DNA of 16,236 nucleotides from the NCBI GenBank assembly GCA_015680635.1, contig JAABOA010000361.1, positions 1 to 16,236 of the forward strand, read 5' to 3'. This stretch comes from Lunasporangiospora selenospora. Taxonomy: Eukaryota > Mortierellomycota > Mortierellomycetes > Mortierellales > Mortierellaceae. The notes under the pieces are model-generated. The model saw only the letters and a list, made by a program, of their open reading frames with translations. It was not told where the DNA came from and did no database searches. Position numbers and translations under genes: made by a program. Shown here piece after piece: positions 9,201 through 16,236 of this stretch. How positions within the stretch are numbered: position 1 is the first letter of the stretch; each line of letters begins with the position of its first letter.

Positions 9201-12200
9201 CATTGGATTGTGCATCTGCACGCAAGATTTGTAAGTCGATTTGTCGAAATTGCTGACCCAAGAGAGATAATAATTAGATTGGCCCGTTTTCCGAGCTAAC
9301 AGAAATGTGCAAATACCACGTTAGGGGACAAACTGTTTGATGAATCGCAAATGCTACAGCATGCTACTCCTAGCTCGATTTTATCCTACGTCCGCTTGAA
9401 AGGATTTTGGCCCACCAGGTAATAGGAAAAGGTATGCCTATAACTGTATCCTTTAAAGATATCGTTCATGATTCTCATGCCTCTTTATTTCTCTAATCAT
9501 AATACCCTGTTAGTCCAAAGGACATGGCAGTTCTCAACACGACATTTATTACAAAGAGCACCATTCATTACTTTGCAACATCAGTCGATGACACAAACCA
9601 ATATCCATCAATCCCTCCGCCTGTTTCACCTTTTGTTCGCTCAGAAGTTGCTGTTTCCGGCTGGTTTCTCGAAACGGTTAAGCCAAAGGGCGTCAGGATG
9701 GTTTATATTGCTCAAGCGACACCTACGGGTTGGATGGTACCTGGAACTGCTCTAAGCGCAATGACAACCGAGATGCCACTATGTATTGCCGAGATTATCA
9801 AGTATCTGGAATCCTTTGGCAGCCCACCAACATTGGTCAGCATTCGTAGGGGGCGTGCTCTGGGACTTGAGTATTCTCATGAAAAGATCTCGTTCCGGCT
9901 AGAATATGTTCAGGACAGCAATCCAATCTTTTCTGGTCATCGAGCCTTGATCCAGCAGCACCAACAACAACGAAAGAGCCTGGTTGACTATAGTAGTGGC
10001 TCGCCTGTATCAGCAGTGATGGGCGTAACCTCTGCGGACGAAAAGAACCTTCAAGGATCTCCAATGTTTGGACCGATGGACAAGCTGCTTGCAGAAATCA
10101 GATTGGATGCTCGAGTATGGGCCAAGAATGGCGACTGTGACATGACTATCGACCCACCTCCTTCCAAGGTGACTTGCACCAGCGTACCACATGACAGTAC
10201 AGGCTTGCGTATTCGAATTGAGCACTCAAGTGGACGAGCTGTTCCAGCAGGAGGAAAAGTATTGGTGATGGTCAAGAGAGCAGCCAAGGCAGGCTGTGGT
10301 GTCGTTGTAAACGGAGAGCCGATCAAGATGCCATCTCTGGAGCATCTTTCTGAATGGATGCCTAGCCAAGCTGCTAAATCCGATAAAGACCGCGCCTTGA
10401 CGCTGTCGATGGTGGACGGTGCACTTGCAGAAAAAGAGAAGGAAGGCCAGGAAGAGGATGATGCGTATGGAACAGACTCCAAAGCTGGCACGATCAAATC
10501 TTCAGTGGTTCGGCCCTTGGACAAAGACTCTGTCACAACAGGCTCACACAGTGCCAGCAGTAGTTCTGACCAAAAAACTGGAGTGCCTTTGTCATATCCG
10601 ATGCATTATGCACAAAATGCTATGGTTTTGTTGTCCAAAATCAAATCTGATCCTGAAGATAGTTGGACGTTGGTCTCGGATTCCAAGGATGGGCTCAAGG
10701 TCACGAAGCGGTTCATGCCAACAGAGATTTCAGAACAAGTCCCACTTGTGCGGGGTGAAAAGGTTATCGAAGGATTCTCGCTTGAAGAGATTGCAACGGT
10801 CATTGGAACCCTAGGAACACGATCCAAGCGTAAGTATTTTTTGTTGTTGTTGTTGCTGTTTTTATTAATGTTGATTTGATCGTGTGATAAGGAAGGACGA
10901 ATCCTCTTTGACATGTATCTCTAATAATACTCTGATGACCGATAGTGGATGACCTGTTTGACTCGGGAGAGTTGTTAGAATCCTACGGCGCTGGCTGCGC
11001 TTCGTTTCACCATGTGCTGAAAGGATACTTCCTACTGCCACTCCCGTAAGTTACATCTGCTATGCTTCATCTATTGAGTTATCGCCCAAATGTGTATCCA
11101 GCTCGCATTTATCTGACTCTACTCTGCTCGATATCTAGTGCACGGGATCTTTACTTTGTGACAGCAACGGTAGCAGTGGAGCCTAGTGCCAGGTGTCCCC
11201 AGGTTGCAATCGTTTCCACATCGATTCCACCCGAAGCGATCAATACGAACATCACTTCAAGCGAGACTTTGCCTGCAGACGGGACTTCATCCGCCAACTC
11301 AAAGCAGCATGCTCGTCCACGAGCACATCTTCACCTTTCAGCCTGGATTCTGGAAGCAATCGATCCCTATAGCTCTAGTCATCCTATCCCTTCGACACGG
11401 GTCACGTTTATGATGGCATTAGACTTGGGAGGATCTGTGCCTCAGAGGGTCAGTGGTATGGTCCAGACCATGTTCCCAAAAATCATTACGCATGTAGAGA
11501 ACTATCTGCAGCATCAAGCCGCCCCACCCATTGTTCGAGTTCCACACCAAATGGTTATCAAACAGCACTCTCAAGGTATTGAAGTGTGTCTTAAAAAATC
11601 TATATCGTGCAGGGGTTGTAGAGCTATCTTTGGTTATGAAAATGCTAACTGGAGGTTTGGATCTTTGGTTCTAGACTATGAACACACCGAATCATCATCA
11701 GACGAGACTCCAGAAATGATATTCCAGCTCCCAAAGGTTGTTCCGTGGGTAAAGCCAGCAAACAAGATGATCACTTGGGAGTTCAAGATGAAGGATTCTT
11801 TTTTCCAGATGCAGTTGCTCTTTGATCAGTTCCAGTTGAGCCCCTCTCGACTTAGTCTCGCCTCTGCAAGGCGTACGAAGAGAAACAAGAAGCAGCAGCA
11901 GAAATCCAAGTCTGAACAGACTGTAGAAGGCTCCAAATTAGGCTCGAGAGATGAGGGTGAAGATGAGGAAAGACCGGCTGGAGATGATACTCTAGATCAT
12001 CCTATGAGCCGCACAGTTCTGGAGCTCGTTGTTGATCTGAAACAGTATCCAATCGGATACAATATTATCACCAACATCAAGGTCGACCCCGAGTTCCTAC
12101 TCCAGCACAAGCAGCAACGAGACGCTATGCAAAAATCTGCTAGCACAACGTCGATTGTCAAGTCGTCAATTTCCTCTTCCAATTTACCTGGCGTAGGTTC

Positions 12201-14805
12201 CAGCACCACGAGTAACACCAAGTTTATTGGTGGACTTGATCACTTAACCATGACCAACGGAAGCAGCAGCGGAGCGGCTGGACTTGCTGAAAGCGTCAGT
12301 CGCGTTTCTTTAGATGGGGACTCGGGATTCGGCAGTAATGGTAGCAGGGCAACTTCGGAGGCTGCTAGTACCGGTACAGGAATCGCAGCCGTTTTGGTGG
12401 GAGGCTCAAACAATGTCCCACGTGCGCTACCCTCATCCACATCGTTGATCAGGATTGTACCTCCTCCTATTACGGTGCATGTAATTGATATCCCACCAGC
12501 GCCCTCACATTCATCCTCGCTTTTGGGGGTGTCCAAGCTACGAAAGCACCTTATTATTGTCACGGTTCCTGAAGCAGAGAGTAGCTTGTCTCATCTTCAC
12601 GCCCAACAGCAAACAGGGGGCTCTGCGGGTGTGAAGCGATCCGTATCCTCGAGTATGATGGGATCGTCAAGCATCCGATCGACAGCGACGACAAGGCCTA
12701 TGACTATGGTGAATTTGGCCTCGAGCTCAGCAGGATTGAATTCAGAAGATCCATCCAGTATTGACTCGGTCAGTGTCCAGAGTATTCACCATGAAACCTC
12801 GTCTCTGGATTCTGAACATGATTCAGTAAAAGCAAGCCCGACTTTCTCACCCGGAAAGCAACCTTCCGCTGCACATGGCTCGTTGCCTTCTCTAAGCGCG
12901 TCTCAGCAGTATCAGGACTTGCTTACAGACCAATCCAATCAATCACCCACTCAACCCCTCGAGACCCGAATGTTCCAAATTGGAGTCAAGATTGATCGAC
13001 TAGAGCACAAGGATATGGACCATATGGCCCTCAAGAATGCAAAAGAAGCCCTCTTGAACAATCCAGGCACAGCCACTGAGGATGACTGGATGGGCAAGGT
13101 GATGGTGGATGGGCTCCCAGTCAAGATTCTGCACGGATGGTCCCGACAGGGTCTTGGATTCCTGGATGGCATGATGGAAGACGGGGACAATGGAGACGAA
13201 AACCACAATGTGGCTGAAGATGACAACAAGGAAGAGGTTAGAAGTGGCAGCCTACGATCAAGAAGATACGGGTCACTGAAGGGACGTCCTTCTAATTTCG
13301 AGGTACATGATGATGTCCTGACGGATGAAGAGGCATTGACCCCAGCTGGAGATGCAGCCGGTATCGAAGAAGACGAAGTGAGTTCCCGAACGGTGTCGCG
13401 TCGCAGAAAACACCATCACCAACAACTTTTGAATATGAACGAACGACTCCCGACAGAGTCGACGCCCCGTCGAGCGTCTTTTGCGGTTACGACTGACTCT
13501 TCAAAGGCCCAAAAGGAAGATAATAGGAGAAAGACGATTGTGGGATCACCCGAGGGTCGAGACCGACCTACCAGTACGTTTGCCAACTTTTTTGGGTTTT
13601 TTGGGGGAGGCAGCCGACGCAGTTCTAAGGTGGCCCATCAACTACAATCGCCAGTGTCGCCATCTCAGGAGAGTCCTTTACGCGAGCAACTGGCCCTCAA
13701 TGAGGATGAGCATGACGATGACAGGACGATCCGAGCGAGCAAAAGCGTGAGCCGAGGTGGACTTGGCACCATCCTCAATGGCAAGGGGGCAAAGCAACAG
13801 CGAAAAGAGATGACCATGGACAATGGAGGACATGATCTTGATCTGGAGAGTCTTCATGGATCGATTGTGTTCAAGGAGCGAGGCCTCGATTCTGAGTATG
13901 ACTATGAGCACCGAAACGAGCAGCACGATGATATGCATGAAGATTCTGATGGCGCTCGATACCAGAGCGGTGGGGCTTTCGACAGGGAAATGAATGGTCG
14001 TGAAAGTGTACGAAGGCACAAAGGGGAGCGTGTCCTGAGAGAAATGCGCCGTTCTTCCAAGATGTCGAGAGGACATAACCATGACGGGGAGGATGAAGAC
14101 GAGGATGAAGAACCATCGGGAAGTGACGATGCACAGTATGAGCTCGAGCGTAGAGACCGGCGGGTTGGTCGTAGCTCACGCTCTGTTGGATCAACGAATG
14201 GTGCAGACCATCCACGATTCAGGGGTAGCCAGCTGTATGCGTATTCCTTCCGGAACCTGTTCTGGTCAGCGATAGGATGTTTCTTGATTGGACTGTTGCT
14301 ACGACTCTTTGTGATCGGGCCCTCGTTCCTCAAGGCAGTGACTTCATCGACAGCAAATGGAGGATGGTACTGGTCCAAAACTGCAGGAGGTATCCCTCCT
14401 AGGGCAACACCGACGTACTATTACTACTACTACCGAGCCGTTCCTCGGAATCGACCCAATGGTGAAAGTACAGACCCACTCTTGACTCGACCTTTTTCAG
14501 GAAACATCAATGACCAAGGAGGGTTGGACTCACCAAGACTCGGGTCTGGACACGATGCGGACACTCTGGAGACTCCACCTCTTGACCGTAATCACGACCG
14601 TATTGATAACGGTGAGGGGGACGAAGAGTATTCTGGAATTGAAGGGCCTGTCCGACCGCAAGGTGTTCGTGAGCTCTTCACGATTCGACGATTGTTGGGT
14701 TGGGATATTGTTCTTATTGCGTATCCATCACAGCAATCATCACAGCAGCAGTCTCCCTTGAAGCAAAAGCAATCAACCAAGCAACAACCATCTCGCCAAC
14801 AGTAA
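6203..14805 (+). CDS. Triple-START-domain, single-pass membrane protein (putative lipid binding/transfer)
   Basis: Coding exons: 6203-6222, 6472-6584, 6692-7039, 7234-7327, 7621-9230, 9325-9418, 9514-10829, 10946-11045 and 11139-14805 (TAA). They total 2453 codons, or 2420 if a probable intron at 11576-11674 is removed. The start is chosen because exon 1 (ATG in good context, A at -3 and G at +4) splices in frame to SATDRYTETLNSAL and exon 2 has no ATG. Three START/StARkin domains are inferred at about residues 18-325, 660-870 and 1122-1366. Each has a Trp-rich N-terminus (SSAGWKRLS, SSSSWKSMT, DSWTLVSDSKDG), an (R)K-I-W-D helix start and the hallmark WPASPRD, WPTSPKD or LPLPARD. Linkers are Ser-, Gln- and acid-rich. 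A hydrophobic segment (LFWSAIGCFLIGLLLRLFV, about residue 2273) is the only clear transmembrane helix; about 160 residues follow, with poly-Tyr and a Gln-rich end. No signal peptide is seen. By analogy with START proteins it may bind sterol or phospholipid, but the ligand is unknown. I do not recognise a named orthologue. Confidence 0.85.
6484..8030 (+). other. START domain 1 (exons 2-5)
   Basis: Approximate extent. It begins with an amphipathic helix region (YFSSLAQSSAGWKRLS) and is interrupted by a Ser/Gly-rich insert (about 6695-6880). It resumes with KKSVPGKSAEIVRASIVLPG, ARKIWDRMVE, TWPASPRDALLIETTL and a C-terminal portion (VSFYYQIDMRGW ... CIANVYRLLRRQGVPP) that fits the last START helix. 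Two introns, 7040-7233 and 7328-7620, flank a 94-nt exon. Confidence 0.75.
7108..7145. repeat. GTT-rich simple repeat in an intron
   Basis: Imperfect (GTT)n with GCT and TTT interruptions in the intron between exons 3 and 4 of the triple-START gene. A similar (TTG)n tract lies at 10841-10860, in the intron at the equivalent position of START domain 3. Confidence 0.75.
8560..8660 (+). other. Gln-rich segment after START domain 1
   Basis: The encoded protein is rich in Gln, Leu and Arg (HQQLRLQRQQQQLEHTNRQ, then LLLQQRQDL). It is a likely helical or coiled-coil linker and may be length-variable through CAG/CAA slippage. It interrupts the region between the post-START beta-rich module and the VSVNG motif. 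Confidence 0.7.
9031..9840 (+). other. START domain 2 (exons 5-7)
   Basis: Approximate extent. It starts at SYFNSLLQESSSSWKSMT and continues with VKGEGVFENYTIWDIKAAL, ARKIWDKLFDE, GFWPTSPKDMAVLNTTF, a central strand set (SEVAVSGWFLETVKPKG, VRMVYIAQATPTGWMVPG) and the closing helix (MPLCIAEIIKYLESFG). It is the most compact of the three and the closest in sequence to domain 1. Introns 9231-9324 and 9419-9513 flank a 94-nt exon. Confidence 0.8.
10600..11545 (+). other. START domain 3 (exons 7-9)
   Basis: Approximate extent. This is the most canonical START N-terminus (DSWTLVSDSKDGLKVTKRF), followed by LVRGEKVIEGFSLEEIATVI, LDDLFDSGELLESYG, LPLPARDLYFVTATV, the LHLSAWILEAIDP strand and a C-terminal helix (GSVPQRVSGMVQTMFPKI). 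Introns 10830-10945 and 11046-11138 flank a 100-nt exon. Confidence 0.82.
10841..10860. repeat. TTG trinucleotide repeat in an intron
   Basis: (TTG)n of about 20 nt with one GCT interruption, a few bases after the GTAAGT donor of the intron starting at 10830 in the triple-START gene. Confidence 0.8.
11576..11674 (+). other. Probable 99-nt frame-preserving intron in the last exon of the triple-START gene
   Basis: The donor is G/GTATTG and the acceptor TTCTAG/AC, with a CTAAC branch-point motif at 11645-11649, 25 nt before the acceptor end. It is exactly 33 codons long and contains no in-frame stop, so the reading frame stays open whether or not it is removed. Its translation has three Cys and looks unlike its flanks. 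Splicing joins KQHSQ to DYEHTES through a GAC codon. Removal gives 2420 residues and retention 2453. Confidence 0.72.
14257..14316 (+). other. C-terminal transmembrane helix of the triple-START protein
   Basis: Twenty codons giving LFWSAIGCFLIGLLLRLFV plus Ile, interrupted only by one Arg near the end. Upstream is basic and Ser-rich sequence; downstream is GPSFLKAVTSSTANGG. It is the only clear membrane-spanning segment in the protein and suggests anchoring with the three START domains on one face. Topology and target membrane cannot be read from sequence alone. Confidence 0.8.
14416..14433 (+). repeat. Poly-tyrosine (TAC/TAT)6 codon run
   Basis: Six consecutive Tyr codons in the tail after the transmembrane helix, flanked by PRATPT and RAVPRN. 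A short TAC trinucleotide expansion inside coding sequence. Confidence 0.9.
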
Positions 14806-15100
14806 TCGCTGATATTTTTTTCTATTTCGTTTAGCGCAATAATGAGGCCAATAATGTAGAGTAGCAATGACTGAAAAAATGTATATTAAAATGTCTACGA
14901 AAGAAAAAATGGGGCATCCGACATTTGGAGTGTGGCACAAGTTTCAGCAGAGTAAATTTCCTCGACTACCCTTTGTGCACCTCTTTTTTTTCGGTGGCAA
15001 AACCAGTTCGAGAAATAAAAAGGTCACAAACCGATGTTCATCAACGAGAACAACGCGAGAGCGAGAGAAACGAAGCCAACCCATCTCTCTCTCTTTCACG
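14806..15100 (+). promoter_or_regulatory. Short intergenic region between the triple-START and condensin genes
   Basis: 295 nt holding both the 3' end of the triple-START gene and the promoter/leader of the next gene. A/T-rich words such as GCAATAATGAGG and CCAATAATG (about 14835-14855) could act in 3' end formation, but no canonical AATAAA with a defined site was established. A TATA-like AAATAAAAAGG sits at about 15013-15023. A CT tract (15082-15098) immediately precedes the condensin ATG. Confidence 0.5.
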
Positions 15101-16236
15101 ATGCCTGCACAATTCGAGCTGGATGAGGAGCTCAGCAGTATCCAACAGGATACGATCCACATCTCGCGTGAGATCCCTATTGAGGGCGAGAACCAAAAGA
15201 CGTTGGAGCGCATCTTGAATGGTAATGAAATGTGTCGCTCATTGCATGCCAATCGTCCGAAGGAGAACAACTCGATAGGACTTTTTTGTTTGGAATCTAT
15301 CCATCCTTACGGCCACCTACATATCCGCGTCCTGTCCCCAATTGCATCTGCCCTGCCCTGACACCCTTTTCTTTTTATTTTGTCATTAAATAGAGATTGT
15401 TGACATTCTACAGGAATCATCCTACAACATTACAGACTCGACTCTGTTTGACCAAATCCGAAGCTTTGTCAAGTATGACATGTCATTCAATGCCATCTTT
15501 TTGGAATCTCGATTGGTTGCCACGCTGTCAGGTCACTCACTAAGACATTGAAACTGGACGTGTTCCTCGGCTTTTGTTTTATTGTAGACACTTTAACACG
15601 CTGAAAAAATCGACCGCCAGCAAAGTATGGGATATCGTGCTTTCAGGTACATATTGCTTTAACTCTTTCTGAGGAGGAAAAAAAACATGGCATGGGACCA
15701 AAGGCCCCCCCGATCAATGTTTCTTTTATGTCGACATAGATCACACCTGTTCAAATTCACCTGGAATCTAACTGTTCCAAACTATACCATTTAGGCTTCA
15801 ATACCGAGATTGTGTCGACAGCACAGGACTTGGACGCCAATGATCAGGAGGCATACCTACACCATCGGGACCCCCTCGAAATGTACGGGTTCTTGGTCTT
15901 TTGGATCATCTCAGTCACTGAACAAAAGGCCACTTCACGAGCCACTGTTGCTGAAAAGGCGGGAAAGGCGACTGTAAGTCCTGGGGGGGGGGGCTTGTGA
16001 ACATGTGGATGCAAACATGAATTTTGTCCGCACATTTTCATATTTTTTTTCTTTGGACAATGCATATGCGATCAAATTTCCATGAGTTACAGGGCGCTAT
16101 CTCGTTATTACTCGAAAAAATAACTCATTTTCATCATGTCACCGTTTGTTTGTTTTTTATGCAATGACAGCGAGGAAAGGGATCCCGATCTGGCAAGAAC
16201 GACGGAGCTGACAAAGATGAAGGAACATCAACATGG
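15101..16236 (+). CDS. CND1: Condensin complex subunit 1 (Cnd1/Ycs4/CAP-D2 type), N-terminal part; 3' end outside window
   Basis: Non-SMC HEAT subunit of condensin, which compacts mitotic chromosomes in the nucleus. Proposed exons: 15101-15221, 15394-15526, 15588-15646, 15795-15973 and 16171-16236 (continuing), giving 186 codons in frame. The ATG follows a CT tract and has A at -3. Features matching the condensin D2 N-terminal domain, by recall of the family: an initial MPAQFELDEEL segment, the ILQESSYNITDSTLFDQIRS helix region, and LEMYGFLVFWIISVTEQKA followed by a basic, Gly/Ser-rich linker (RGKGSRSGKNDG) ending at TSTW, where family members often have a Trp-containing motif. The donor at 15527 (CT/GTCAGG) is chosen because the more obvious GG/GTCACT donor at 15532 leads to a stop in the next exon. 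It is a partial gene cut by the window edge, and the assignment rests on a short N-terminal region. Confidence 0.8.
15983..15993. repeat. G11 homopolymer near a 5' splice site
   Basis: Eleven consecutive G bases starting 9 nt after the GTAAGT donor at 15974 in the condensin gene. Intronic G runs can enhance 5' splice-site use in some eukaryotes. It could also be a sequencing-length ambiguity. Confidence 0.85.

Noticed and set aside
1-16236. Operon-like or biosynthetic cluster reading of the three same-strand genes
   Set aside because: Each gene has its own leader and introns, and the functions (nuclear export, lipid binding, chromosome condensation) are unrelated. Ordinary gene order is sufficient.

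Overview
This is a piece of an intron-rich eukaryotic nuclear genome, most likely from an early-diverging filamentous fungus. Mortierellaceae/Mucoromycota is my best guess, from gene content and architecture rather than any database match. All three genes lie on the + strand and are split by short introns of about 60-400 nt. Most introns are GT-AG, and many carry a CTAAY branch-point-like motif. Joining the exons I propose keeps the frame throughout each gene.

Layout. (1) 197-5652 is almost all of exportin-1 (CRM1/XPO1), the RanGTP-dependent nuclear export receptor: 17 visible coding exons and 1071 visible codons. Only the tiny initiator exon is unresolved. (2) 5653-6202 is a pyrimidine-rich intergenic/leader region. 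(3) 6203-14805 is a nine- or ten-exon gene for a protein of about 2,420-2,453 residues. It has three tandem START (StARkin) lipid-binding domains, long Ser-, Gln- and acid-rich linkers, and a single transmembrane helix near the C-terminus. I do not recognise a named family member. (4) 14806-15100 is a short intergenic region with a CT tract. (5) 15101-16236 is the 5' part of a condensin subunit 1 gene (Cnd1/Ycs4/CAP-D2 type), running off the end of the window.

The genes are not an operon and show no shared pathway: nuclear export, a probable membrane-anchored lipid binding or transfer protein, and chromosome condensation. The most interesting item is the triple-START protein. Each START domain is interrupted by two introns at the same domain positions and in the same phases, flanking exons of 94, 94 and 100 nt. 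The gene structure therefore still records an internal triplication. Also notable are two GC-AG introns in exportin-1, its conserved leptomycin-reactive cysteine, and a 99-nt stop-free, frame-preserving intron just after the third START domain. No tRNA, rRNA, transposon, CRISPR array or viral gene was seen.
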